From Marinobacter sp. F4206 (GTDB taxonomy: Bacteria; Pseudomonadota; Gammaproteobacteria; Pseudomonadales; Oleiphilaceae), in the NCBI RefSeq assembly GCF_019392195.1, contig NZ_JAHXKI010000002.1, positions 1,178,001-1,242,000 on the forward strand: 64,000 nt of DNA, in the 5' to 3' direction. The notes beneath the pieces were generated by a model. The model was not told where the DNA came from and did not search any database. It worked only from the letters and a program-made list of their open reading frames with translations. The stretch's first letter is position 1. Every line of letters starts with the position of its first letter. Of the stretch, positions 45,419-53,667 are shown piece by piece. The position numbers and the translations under genes were made by a program.

Positions 45419-46578
45419 TGGAGTACTACGATCTGATCATCGTCGGCGCCGGGCCGGCCGGCTCGACCCTCGCCCGGAGTCTGCAGGACAGCGGCAAGCG
45501 CATTCTGGTCATCGACAAGCAGGACTTCCCCAGGGACAAGACCTGCGCCGGCTGGGTGACACCGGCGGTGCTGGAAACCCTGCACATTGACAAAGAAGAC
45601 TACAACCGGGGCCGGACGCTGCAGCCGATTCGCCGCTTCCGCATTGGTATGATGGGGCAGCCGGCGGTGGAAAACGATCACGGCGAGGTGGTCAGTTACG
45701 GCATTCGGCGCTGCGAATTTGACGCCTACCTGCTGGATCGGGTGGAAGCCCCCAAGATCCTCTCCACGCCCGTAAAGACCATAGTCCGCAACGCCGGTAA
45801 CTGGCAGATCAATGATACCTGGGAGGCGCCCCTGGTGGTCGGTGCCGGCGGCCACTTCTGCCCGGTGGCACGGTTACTGGGCGAAGGGCCCGGAAGCCAT
45901 GAGACCGTTGTGGCGGCCAAGGAAGTGGAGTTCGAGATGACGCCGGATCAGGCCAACGCCTGTCAGGCCCGAGGCGATACGCCGGAACTCTGGTTTTGCC
46001 GGGATCTCAAGGGCTATGCCTGGGTGTTCCGGAAAGGCAACTTCCTGAACATCGGCCTCGGGCGCGAGGATAATCACAAGCTGACCGAGCATCTGGAGGC
46101 CTTCGTTCAGGACATGAAGGATTCCGGGCGCATTCCCGCGGACCTGCCCGGTCGGTTCAAGGGCCACGCCTACCTGCTGTACGCCCATGCCGAGCGGCCC
46201 CTGGTCGATGACGGCATCCTGCTGATTGGCGATTCCGCAGGACTGGCCTACACCCAGAGTGGCGAGGGCATCCGGCCAGCCGTTGAGTCGGCGCTGATGG
46301 CCGCTGACGTCATACGTCACGCTCCGGACTATTCGGCATCCTCCCTGCAAGTCTACGGCGATGCCATTGCCGAACGCTTTGGCAACCGTGCCACCGACCT
46401 GGACCAGGGCTGGCAGGTACCGGACTGGGTCAAGATGCCGCTCGCCAGCACTCTGATGCGCTCCCAATGGTTCACGCGCAAGGTCGTGACCGAGAAGTGG
46501 TTCCTGCACCAACAGGTACCACCGCTTGAAGTGCGGTTCGACACATCGGCCACCGGCTCAATGACAACCGCACTCTAA
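45418..46578 (+). CDS. Geranylgeranyl-reductase-like FAD-dependent oxidoreductase
   Basis: 386 residues from ATG 45418 (GGAGG seven bases upstream). N-terminal dinucleotide motif DLIIVGAGPAGSTLARSL. The segment RDKTCAGWVTPAVLE is typical of the geranylgeranyl reductase family, and the second FAD motif is DDGILLIGDSAGLAYTQSGEG. GGR-type enzymes saturate isoprenoid double bonds; others act as monooxygenases. Tight coupling with a CFA-type methyltransferase suggests the pair modifies one lipid. No quinone, chlorophyll or carotenoid genes are nearby. Confidence 0.85.
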   Translation: MEYYDLIIVGAGPAGSTLARSLQDSGKRILVIDKQDFPRDKTCAGWVTPAVLETLHIDKEDYNRGRTLQPIRRFRIGMMGQPAVENDHGEVVSYGIRRCEFDAYLLDRVEAPKILSTPVKTIVRNAGNWQINDTWEAPLVVGAGGHFCPVARLLGEGPGSHETVVAAKEVEFEMTPDQANACQARGDTPELWFCRDLKGYAWVFRKGNFLNIGLGREDNHKLTEHLEAFVQDMKDSGRIPADLPGRFKGHAYLLYAHAERPLVDDGILLIGDSAGLAYTQSGEGIRPAVESALMAADVIRHAPDYSASSLQVYGDAIAERFGNRATDLDQGWQVPDWVKMPLASTLMRSQWFTRKVVTEKWFLHQQVPPLEVRFDTSATGSMTTAL

Positions 46579-46617
46579 GCCGCCCAGGCTTCTGCCTCGC
46601 AAGGTCGCAAGCCAAAC

Positions 46618-46645
46618 AAAAAGGGCGCCGTAACGGCGCCCTTTT
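46618..46645. terminator. Bidirectional terminator between the flavoprotein and dps
   Basis: AAAAGGGCGCCG and CGGCGCCCTTTT pair around TAA, with flanking A and T runs serving both convergent units. Confidence 0.92.
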
Positions 46646-46660
46646 CCAGTCTTTTCAGCA

Positions 46661-47134
46661 TCAGTGCCCCAGATAACTGCGGTACATCCACACCGTTTTT
46701 TCCTGCTGCGAGATGTAATCACTCATCAGGGCGACCGTGCCCTCGTCCTCAGCATCGCCCGCAAGGCTAAGCAACTGACGCTGCTTACCAATCAGCTTGG
46801 CGAAGCTGTCGACAATGTTTTCCATCGCCTCACGGCCATCGGACACGTCCCGGCGTTCGGGCACTTCGGATTTCTCGATGTAGGTGCTGTAGGCGTGCGC
46901 CGGACGATGACCCAGGGTCAGCACGCGCTCTGCAATCTCATCAATCTTGAGCAGCAGGTCGTCGTACAGCTCCTCGAATTTCACGTGCAACTCGAAGAAG
47001 TTGTCGCCCTTGATATTCCAGTGATAACCGCGGACGTTCATATAAAAAATCTGGTAGTTGGACAGTAAGTCGTTCAAAGAATCCGCCAGTTTTGCGGTCT
47101 TTTCCGTGTCCAGACCAATGAAGTTCTTACCCAT
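46661..47134 (-). CDS. dps: Dps family DNA-binding ferritin
   Basis: 157 residues from the ATG ending at 47134; AAGGAG lies seven bases upstream, so the 14-residue upstream extension is discarded. Ferroxidase residues are spaced as in Dps: His38 (GYHWNIKG), His50 (ELHVKFEE), Asp65 and Glu69 (KIDEIAE). The dodecamer oxidises and stores iron using peroxide and can coat DNA. The N-terminal tail is short with few lysines, so DNA binding may be weak. Upstream 190 bp to the next gene is AT-rich and probably the stress promoter; no OxyR site was defined. Confidence 0.95.
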   Translation of the reverse strand: MGKNFIGLDTEKTAKLADSLNDLLSNYQIFYMNVRGYHWNIKGDNFFELHVKFEELYDDLLLKIDEIAERVLTLGHRPAHAYSTYIEKSEVPERRDVSDGREAMENIVDSFAKLIGKQRQLLSLAGDAEDEGTVALMSDYISQQEKTVWMYRSYLGH

Positions 47135-47327
47135 CGAATGTCTCCTTGACGGTGATTGGATTGCTATTGGCCTCACTGTAAAGCGGCAATGCGAGTTCGA
47201 GAAGTGGAGTTCGTCAATCCTATCGATAGACTTAGCATATTATCTTTTGGCTGACGATCCGGATACGCAATGATTGTGAGGTCTGCGCCCACACGCTATT
47301 AACCAATTACCCTCAACCACCGAGCCG

Positions 47328-48782
47328 CTAGACGCCTGGCCCACACTCGGTGCACCCTTCCGCCGGCTCAGGACCAATACTGAGGTTGCGGTTCAGCTGT
47401 TTCAAGGCGGTGCGCAGGCCTTCTTCAATCACCGGATGATAGAAAGGCATCTCGAGAACCTCACTGACCGTCAGTCGGCGCTGAACCGACCAGGCCAGCA
47501 GATGCGCAATGTGTTCGGCGGCCGGCCCAAACATTTCAGCGCCCATGAGCAGTCCCGTGCCATGCTCACCGTAAACCCGCAGCAGGCCGGTGTTCTTGCC
47601 GATGACCCGGCTCCTGCCCTGATCCTCGAACGAGACCTCACCAACCGCGAAGCAGCCCCGGCATCGCTCATTCACTTCATCGATGGTCAGACCCACCGAG
47701 GCAATCTGGGGATCCGTGAATACCACCGATAGGGGCGTCCGGCGCAGACCGGCCCGGACGTCGGGATAAGCGGCGGCGTTGTCACCGGCAATGCGGCCTT
47801 CATCCGCCGCCTCATGCAACAACGGCAAGGCATTGTTGGCATCGCCGGCGATAAAGATGTGGCTGTCGCCGCACCGGAGGGTATGGGGGTCGAACAGGGG
47901 CGCGCCCCTGTCGTCCAGTTCGATGTCCGCATTCTGGATGTCCAGGCCATCCACGTTGGGGCGCCGGCCCGTCGCGGCGAGCAGATAGTCAAAGGTCTCG
48001 GTGACCCTTCCCCGCTCCGGGTCCTGAAAGGTAATCCGGACACCGTCCGCGGTTCGCTCGACCTCTTTGACATCGGCGTCCGGATCGAGCGGAAACTCCC
48101 GGTTAAAGGTGTCGAGGGCATACTGCCGAATGGAGTCGTCGCGAATGGAGCCAATGGCACCGCCAACCCCGAACATCCGTACCCGGACCCCGAGACGACT
48201 CAATGCCTGACCCAGCTCAAGACCGATGACCCCCGGGCCAAATACCGCCACGGAGTCCGGCAGGTCCTGCCACTCGAACAGATCGTCATTGACCACCAAC
48301 CGGTCCTTGGCCTCTTTCAGAAAACCGGGAATGTTGGGGCGGGACCCGGTCGCAATGATGATCCGACGGGCCCGGACTTCCCGCTCGTCACCATTACCGG
48401 ACTCCACCATCAGCCGATTCGGGCCGGCAAACCGGGCGTGTCCGAACAGGCGATGGGCATCCGGAAATTTATCGACTGATTCCACCACCGAAGCAACAAA
48501 CCGGTCCCGCTCCCGGCGAACCCGCTTCATCACCGCCCTGCCGTCGATTCGGATGTTGGCCGCTGACACCCCGAACAAAGGTGCCTTCGCCATCTGATGG
48601 GCGTTATCTGCGGCCGCAATCAACAGCTTACTCGGCATACACCCGACCCGGGCGCAGGTGGTTCCGTATCGGTTCGCCTCAATCAGCACGACACTGTCGG
48701 TGACTTTCCGGACCCGCTGGTACGCCACCATTCCGGCGGTACCAACGCCGATGATAGCAACGTCGACTTCTCGCTTTTCCAT
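47328..48782 (-). CDS. Stand-alone dihydrolipoyl-dehydrogenase-like flavoprotein
   Basis: 484 residues from ATG 48782 (AAGGAG eight bases upstream). FAD motif GVGTAGMVAYQ (unusual GxGxAG), redox disulfide TTCARVGCMPSKL, second dinucleotide site VFGPGVIGLELGQAL, FIAGDANNALPL, and the C-terminal His-Glu pair in FYHPVIEEGL. All catalytic groups of a lipoamide/disulfide reductase are present. No 2-oxoacid dehydrogenase genes are near, so it may serve another disulfide. The C-terminus ends in CTECGPGV, an extra Cys pair not usual in Lpd. Confidence 0.88.
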   Translation of the reverse strand: MEKREVDVAIIGVGTAGMVAYQRVRKVTDSVVLIEANRYGTTCARVGCMPSKLLIAAADNAHQMAKAPLFGVSAANIRIDGRAVMKRVRRERDRFVASVVESVDKFPDAHRLFGHARFAGPNRLMVESGNGDEREVRARRIIIATGSRPNIPGFLKEAKDRLVVNDDLFEWQDLPDSVAVFGPGVIGLELGQALSRLGVRVRMFGVGGAIGSIRDDSIRQYALDTFNREFPLDPDADVKEVERTADGVRITFQDPERGRVTETFDYLLAATGRRPNVDGLDIQNADIELDDRGAPLFDPHTLRCGDSHIFIAGDANNALPLLHEAADEGRIAGDNAAAYPDVRAGLRRTPLSVVFTDPQIASVGLTIDEVNERCRGCFAVGEVSFEDQGRSRVIGKNTGLLRVYGEHGTGLLMGAEMFGPAAEHIAHLLAWSVQRRLTVSEVLEMPFYHPVIEEGLRTALKQLNRNLSIGPEPAEGCTECGPGV

Positions 48783-48965
48783 ACAGACATCTCCTTGCAA
48801 CCACCCATCCAGAGTGACGGGTAAAGGTGGGCCGATCGCCATTCACCAGTATAGAAGTATCGGCTGCGCGCGACAGGTCGGATTGCCGTCGGACTGAGGG
48901 GGAATTCGCCGATGAATTGGCTTAAGCTATGCCCCTTGGAATCGCAACCATCAGGGGAATCAGAC

Positions 48966-49637
48966 GTGCAAAGTTATTGGCCGGAATTTCTGACCGTGGC
49001 CCTGGTACATCTGTTGGCGGTGGCCAGCCCGGGACCGGATTTTGCCGTGATGCTCAGACAGGCACTCAGCCAGAGCCGGTACAATGCATTACTCACCGCC
49101 GTGGGCATTGGCCTGGGCATTCTGCTGCATGTGGCCTATTCGTTACTCGGCATCGGCCTGATCATTCAGCAGTCGGTCTGGCTGTTCAATGTCCTGAAGG
49201 TGGCCGGAGCCCTTTACCTGACCTGGATTGCCGTTCAATGCCTGCGGTCCCGCGCCACCGGCGTGTATGTCGACGCCGGTCCCGGGAAAGTCCAATCCGG
49301 AGTCGCGGCTCTGCGACTCGGTTTCCTGACCAACGCACTGAATCCCAAGGCCACACTGTTCTTTGTGTCGCTTTTCTCCGTCGTAATCAGCCCCGGAACC
49401 CCCCTTGAACTCCAGGCAGGCTACGGTATCTACATGGCTGCCGCCACGGCCCTGTGGTTCGCGCTGGTGGCCGTGTTCTTTACCCTGCCTCGGGTCCGCC
49501 GCGGTTTCAGCCGATTCGGCCACTGGCTTGACCGCATGATGGGCGGTGTTCTTTTGCTATTGGCCGGTCAGCTCTTGCTGTCTACAGTGAGCGGATCAGA
49601 GCCTCCGTCTGGTCCCAGCCCAGGCACGGATCGGTAA
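48966..49637 (+). CDS. LysE family amino-acid exporter
   Basis: 223 residues from GTG 48966, which has AGGGGA upstream and matches the family N-terminus (PEFLTVALVHLLAVASPGPDF). ATG 48912 would add 18 polar residues and is less likely. Six membrane spans; AVASPGPDFAVMLRQAL and GFLTNALNPKATLFFVSLF are RhtB/LysE signatures. It exports an amino acid such as homoserine, threonine or arginine; unassigned. The 3' end overlaps the DAHP synthase gene end by 56 bases on the opposite strand. Confidence 0.9.
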   Translation: MQSYWPEFLTVALVHLLAVASPGPDFAVMLRQALSQSRYNALLTAVGIGLGILLHVAYSLLGIGLIIQQSVWLFNVLKVAGALYLTWIAVQCLRSRATGVYVDAGPGKVQSGVAALRLGFLTNALNPKATLFFVSLFSVVISPGTPLELQAGYGIYMAAATALWFALVAVFFTLPRVRRGFSRFGHWLDRMMGGVLLLLAGQLLLSTVSGSEPPSGPSPGTDR

Positions 49638-50673
49638 GGGAGCAACCGTAAACCAGATCGTCGCCATCATCCTGCCGTCCCGGCTCCAGGAAGCTTTCCA
49701 GCATCAGGCCTCTGATGTGGGGATTGCCGGCCTTGCGTTGCGCCATCACCTGCCGGGCAATGTCCAGCTGACGCTCTGCCTGTTTGCGGGCATTGTCGTG
49801 ACTGCAATCGACCATGACCGCCGTGGACAGGCCGGCCTCGGACAAAGACCGCACCGCCGCCGCAATGCTGTCCGCATCGTAGTTGGTCACGCCCCGACCG
49901 CCCCGCAGCACCAGGTGGGTATCCGGGTTGCCCGCGGTGGTAATCATCACCGGCGCGCCAGCGTTGGAAACGCCCATGTGATGATGGGGATGAGCCGCGG
50001 ATTTCATGGCGTTGGTGGCCACCCCGACACTCCCGTCGGTTCCGTTCTTGAACCCGACCGGCATCGGCAGGCCACTGACCAGTTCCCGGTGCACCTGGGA
50101 TTCGGTGGTGCGGGCGCCGATCGCCGTCCAGCTCACCAGATCACCCAGGTAGTCCATCGCAAACGGACTGAGCGCCTCGGTCGCCAACGGCAAGCCCATT
50201 TGCGAGAGATTCAGAAGCAACCGGCGAGAACGTACCAGCCCGGCATTCAGGTCGCCGGAACCGGTGCGCTCGGGATCGTAGAGCAGTCCCTTCCAGCCGA
50301 CGGTGGTGCGTGGTTTTTCGAGGTAGGCCCGCATGACAATGAGGAACCGGTCACTCACCGCATCGGACAGGGCTTTCAGCCTTTCACCGTATTCCAGTGC
50401 CGCCACCTCATCGTGGATTGAGCAGGGCCCCATGACGATCAGGGTTCTGGCATCCTCTCCCCGCAGAACCCTCCGGATTTCTTCCCGCTTCCCGGCGATC
50501 TGCCGGGCCAGAGAGGCATCAACCGGAAGCTGCTGGCGCAAGGACGCGGGAGCGGGCAGAGCCACTTCCTGGCGCGACTCCAATGCGACCTCAGGCGCGG
50601 CCTCGCTCAATGCATCGTTACCCCTCAGGACTTCGGTACCCTTCAGAGCGTCAGTGCTAGGCGGCATGTTCAT
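49582..50673 (-). CDS. aroG: 3-deoxy-7-phosphoheptulonate (DAHP) synthase, class I
   Basis: 363 residues from ATG 50673 (AGGA eight bases upstream); an upstream in-frame TTG at 50706 lies inside the terminator hairpin and is rejected. Motifs: MGPCSIHDEVAALEYG, RAYLEKPRTTVGWKG, GARTTESQVHRELVSG, GFKNGTDG and MVDCSHDNARK. Condenses PEP and erythrose-4-phosphate, the first shikimate step. Which aromatic amino acid inhibits it cannot be read with certainty. The N-terminal 45 residues are longer than E. coli AroG. A strong terminator 30 bp before the start and a leader ORF suggest attenuation. Confidence 0.94.
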   Translation of the reverse strand: MNMPPSTDALKGTEVLRGNDALSEAAPEVALESRQEVALPAPASLRQQLPVDASLARQIAGKREEIRRVLRGEDARTLIVMGPCSIHDEVAALEYGERLKALSDAVSDRFLIVMRAYLEKPRTTVGWKGLLYDPERTGSGDLNAGLVRSRRLLLNLSQMGLPLATEALSPFAMDYLGDLVSWTAIGARTTESQVHRELVSGLPMPVGFKNGTDGSVGVATNAMKSAAHPHHHMGVSNAGAPVMITTAGNPDTHLVLRGGRGVTNYDADSIAAAVRSLSEAGLSTAVMVDCSHDNARKQAERQLDIARQVMAQRKAGNPHIRGLMLESFLEPGRQDDGDDLVYGCSLTDPCLGWDQTEALIRSL

Positions 50674-50704
50674 ATCAGTGTTCCTGTTTCCCTGTATCAG
50701 AATC

Positions 50705-50741
50705 AAAAAAGCCCCGGCTGGGCTACCAGTCGGGGCTTTTT
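50705..50741 (-). terminator. Terminator hairpin in the DAHP synthase leader (candidate attenuator)
   Basis: On the minus strand AAAAAGCCCCG, then CTGG/CCAG, then CGGGGCTTTTTT form a strong stem and T run, 31 bp before the aroG ATG and after the leader promoter. Its 5' arm contains the last codons (…CCC GAC TGG) and the TAG stop of the leader ORF. Confidence 0.8.
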
Positions 50742-50911
50742 GAGTCCGGTGGCAGCCTGGGTTTCTGCCGGGCTGCCTTCCTCGTTGTTCGGTCGATGAA
50801 GATCTTACGGGCGGCCCGGACTCTGGCTAAAATAAAAGCCATAACCAAACCACCAAGAAAACACAGCAGCGCCTGCCGCCATCGGTTTTTCACCGAAAGC
50901 TTGCAGAACAT
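50723..50911 (-). CDS. Leader ORF upstream of DAHP synthase
   Basis: 62 codons from ATG 50911, or 39 from ATG 50842, which has GGTGG upstream. The longer form has a hydrophobic stretch (ALLCFLGGLVMAFILA); the C-terminal part is basic and ends PDSKSPDW. The final codon is Trp, and the Trp codon and stop lie in the 5' arm of the terminator. It could be a regulatory leader peptide or a small membrane protein; no family was recognised. The 62-codon length is long for a classical attenuator peptide. Confidence 0.5.
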   Translation of the reverse strand: MFCKLSVKNRWRQALLCFLGGLVMAFILARVRAARKIFIDRTTRKAARQKPRLPPDSKSPDW

Positions 50912-50951
50912 TCAATTGACAGGTCGCGTGTGTCGTCTTCATGCTTTCCAA

Positions 50952-50979
50952 TATATACCCCCGGTTTTCACCTTGGCAA
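50952..50979 (-). promoter_or_regulatory. Sigma-70-type promoter of the DAHP synthase leader
   Basis: On the minus strand TTGCCA (50979-50974), a 16-bp spacer, then TATATA (50957-50952). Start expected near 50944, giving a leader of about 240-270 nt ahead of aroG. Confidence 0.55.
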
Positions 50980-51027
50980 CCCCATGGAGCCGACTTTTTG
51001 GGATCGATGACAGGCTCAGGAGCAGAA

Positions 51028-51834
51028 ATGACAACAGAAACGTCCTCCTACCTTCGACGTCAGGCAGGCACCCTGGTATCGGCACTGGCGCTGTTTCTGG
51101 CATTGAGCCTGCTCGCTGCCGGCGCCCTGGCACAAGCCCGGGTCTATGAACTGAACAATCGGCCCGCCGACGATGTCGCCAGCCAGATTCGTGCGCTCTA
51201 CGCAGACACATCACTGACAGTCACGGCGCGGGGCCAGCAAGTGGTGGTGCGAGGGGAGGAACAACTGCTGGATGAAATCGGCATGCTCATAGGCACCCTA
51301 GACGTCGCGGCCGTGCAGCTACGCATCACGGTTCGGTCCCGGGAAGACATCGGTGGCAAGCGCTCGGGTGCCGGCGTTTCAGGCTCGAATGACCGGGTCA
51401 ACGTGAACGTCGAGCGCAAGGTCACCAGCACCAACAGCGCCCGCCAGCGCACACTGGTTGTTCAGGATGGACAGTCGGCCCACATAACCTCGGGCCAGGT
51501 CCGCACCCTGCCGGTCGCTATTCAGGGTGGACGAAACCCGGCCGCCATTCTCCAACAGGTCGAGACCCGGAGTGGTTTCCTGGTCAGCCCGCAGGTCATC
51601 TCCGACCGTGCCATTGAGCTGAACATTGTCTCATTCGAGGAGGACCCGGCGTCCCTGCCCGGGTATGAAACAGAGGCGGTGGTGACCATTCGCCGGGTGG
51701 AACCGGGCCAGTGGGTATCCCTCGGCAGCACCTCGACACAGGCCAGTAGCCAACATTCCGGCATCACCTACAATGTCAGCAGCAGCCGTGGCGAGAATCG
51801 GAGCTTCGAGGTGAAAGTCGACATTCTGCCCTGA
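51028..51834 (+). CDS. Secretin N-domain-like periplasmic protein
   Basis: 268 residues from ATG 51028 (AGGAG five bases upstream). Signal peptide cleaved after GALAQA (about 35). Residues 36-105 look like a secretin N1/NolW module (VYELNNRPADDVASQIRALY, then VVVRGEEQLLDEIGMLIGTLD). The C-terminal half (TLVVQDGQSAHITSGQ, SGFLVSPQVIS, IELNIVSFEED) resembles secretin-family strands but is far too short for a full outer-membrane secretin. No type II/III or pilus genes adjoin. It may assist another secretin or be a stand-alone periplasmic protein. Confidence 0.7.
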   Translation: MTTETSSYLRRQAGTLVSALALFLALSLLAAGALAQARVYELNNRPADDVASQIRALYADTSLTVTARGQQVVVRGEEQLLDEIGMLIGTLDVAAVQLRITVRSREDIGGKRSGAGVSGSNDRVNVNVERKVTSTNSARQRTLVVQDGQSAHITSGQVRTLPVAIQGGRNPAAILQQVETRSGFLVSPQVISDRAIELNIVSFEEDPASLPGYETEAVVTIRRVEPGQWVSLGSTSTQASSQHSGITYNVSSSRGENRSFEVKVDILP

Positions 51835-51837
51835 ACG

Positions 51838-52344
51838 TCAGGCCCGATATCGACGGAGCAGAACACTCTTGGCCTCGTTGATCTTGGCGGCAAGGTAATC
51901 GTTGCCACCTCGGTCCGGATGCAGTTTCTGGATCAGCCGCCGATGGGCGGAGACGATCTCCTGTTCACCGCAGCCCGCCGGAACCCCAAGCACCTCGCAG
52001 GCTTCCTGCTCAGACATACTGCCATGGGATGCGGCCCGACGATCCTCACCGCCACCGGCATCATCGCCGTTGCCGGGCCCGGAATCCTGGCCAACGTACT
52101 GCCGGAACAGTGGTACATACTTCAGCATTGCTGGCAGTTTGCGCAACAGGGGAACCAGCGCAGCAACAGCGGCAGTCAACACATGCACGCGCCCCGTCAA
52201 CACCATGAATAGCAGCAGCGCCCCACCCGCCACCAGGATCATCTTCCAGATCGCCGATTTCTGTTTCTCGGGCGTCAGGGCGCCCCACTGCTTCAGAATG
52301 ACAAAGACGGCAGCCGCCAGAGCGAGGCCGAGAATCCACTGCAT
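51838..52344 (-). CDS. Membrane-anchored J-domain protein
   Basis: 168 residues from ATG 52344 (AAGGA seven bases upstream). Two hydrophobic segments occupy the N-terminal half (MQWILGLALAAAVFVIL and MILVAGGALLLFMVLTG), then a linker, then a J-domain at the very C-terminus (about 112-168) with the HPD motif in KLHPDRGG. A C-terminal J-domain behind membrane spans recalls DjlA/Tim14-type proteins that recruit DnaK to the inner membrane. Client unknown. It is convergent with the preceding secretin-like gene, four bases apart. Confidence 0.88.
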   Translation of the reverse strand: MQWILGLALAAAVFVILKQWGALTPEKQKSAIWKMILVAGGALLLFMVLTGRVHVLTAAVAALVPLLRKLPAMLKYVPLFRQYVGQDSGPGNGDDAGGGEDRRAASHGSMSEQEACEVLGVPAGCGEQEIVSAHRRLIQKLHPDRGGNDYLAAKINEAKSVLLRRYRA

Positions 52345-52563
52345 TTGTTGATCCTTCGCTAAAGTCCGATCGTAATTCTGACACTTACTTGATTCACCAT
52401 ACCAGCATCTCTGGTCGTAAGCCCGAACCACGACAAACGACCGCAACTGCCTGAATAGACTAAGCAGAAATACTGACGAACCGGTGACAACACCGGTCCG
52501 ACTTTTATAGGATGCTATGTTTTATGGAATACACATAAAACTCCGATTCCCAGGACCCGAATT

Positions 52564-53667
52564 ATGCGCACTGCCTCCCGCTTCCTGATTGTTATCATTT
52601 TCCTTGGTGTCGTCCTTGGTGGCATTTTTGGTTACAAGTTCTACCAGTTCGGCCAGATGCAAGAGAAGATGGGTCAGCCGCGGCCGCCCGCGCAGATCTC
52701 CGCCGTCCAGGCCCAGACCGAAATGTGGACGCCCGCGATCAAGGCGGTTGGCAGCATCGAAGCCGTCAACGGGATTGAAGTGGCCAACGAAGTACCCGGG
52801 GTGATCGAGACCATCAATTTCGAGTCTGGCGACACCATCAAGAAGGGTGACGTGCTTATCCGCATCGATTCGGCGATTGATCAGGCCGCGCTGCGTACCC
52901 GTCGGGCCGAAGCCCAGCTTGCCGAGCAGGAATTCAAACGGGTCTCCGACCTCCTGCCCAAACGGGCCGTCTCCCAGTCCCAGTACGACGAAGCCAAGGC
53001 CAACTTCGACGCCGCCCGCGCCCGCGTCAACGAGGCCGAAGCCCAGCTGAGCAAGAAGATCATCCGCGCGCCGTTTGATGGCCGGCTCGGTATCCGCATG
53101 GTGGACCGTGGCGAATACATTGCCACGGGCACCCCGATTGTCGAGATCAACATGCTTGATCCGATTTACGTGGACTACACCCTGTCGGAAAAGAATCTGC
53201 CGGACGTAGCAACGGGCTACCCGGTGCTGGCGACCGTCGCCGCAGTGCCCGATCAGGACTTCGAAGGCACGGTCAGCGCCATCAACACCTCCGTTAACCC
53301 CGAAACCCGCACGGTCCGAATCCGCGCCACCCTCGATAACGAGGAGAACCTGCTTCGCCCGGGTATGTTTGCAACGGTCATGACCCGCCAGCCCAGGGAC
53401 AACGAAGTCGTCACGGTGCCTCGCACCGCCGTCTCCTACAACACTTACGGGGACTTTGTCTTTGTTGTTGGCGAGAACGAAGACGGAACCCAAGTTGTTA
53501 CCCGCCGCACCGTCAGTACCGGCGAAACCCGCAACAGCCGGGTCGCCATCCTGTCAGGCCTAAGCGAGGGCGAGACTGTGGTGTCCAAGGGCCTGTTAAG
53601 GCTGCGGGCCGGTCAGCCGGTCGAAATCCAGGACGAGTCCGGCGAGTCGCAGGAGGCGTCTGAATAA
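52564..53667 (+). CDS. RND efflux periplasmic adaptor (membrane fusion protein)
   Basis: 367 residues. N-terminal anchor FLIVIIFLGVVLGGIFGY, lipoyl-type halves (VNGIEVANEVPGVIETINF and IIRAPFDGRLGIRMVDRGEY) around a coiled-coil hairpin, then beta-barrel and membrane-proximal domains. It links an RND pump to an outer-membrane channel. The stop overlaps the pump gene's ATG by one base. No outer-membrane channel gene follows, so it must use one encoded elsewhere. Confidence 0.94.
   Translation: MRTASRFLIVIIFLGVVLGGIFGYKFYQFGQMQEKMGQPRPPAQISAVQAQTEMWTPAIKAVGSIEAVNGIEVANEVPGVIETINFESGDTIKKGDVLIRIDSAIDQAALRTRRAEAQLAEQEFKRVSDLLPKRAVSQSQYDEAKANFDAARARVNEAEAQLSKKIIRAPFDGRLGIRMVDRGEYIATGTPIVEINMLDPIYVDYTLSEKNLPDVATGYPVLATVAAVPDQDFEGTVSAINTSVNPETRTVRIRATLDNEENLLRPGMFATVMTRQPRDNEVVTVPRTAVSYNTYGDFVFVVGENEDGTQVVTRRTVSTGETRNSRVAILSGLSEGETVVSKGLLRLRAGQPVEIQDESGESQEASE

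Noticed and set aside
45418..46578. Assignment of the flavoprotein to tuberculostearic-acid synthesis
   Set aside because: The known reductase partner in that pathway belongs to a different flavoprotein family, so only the general analogy was kept.
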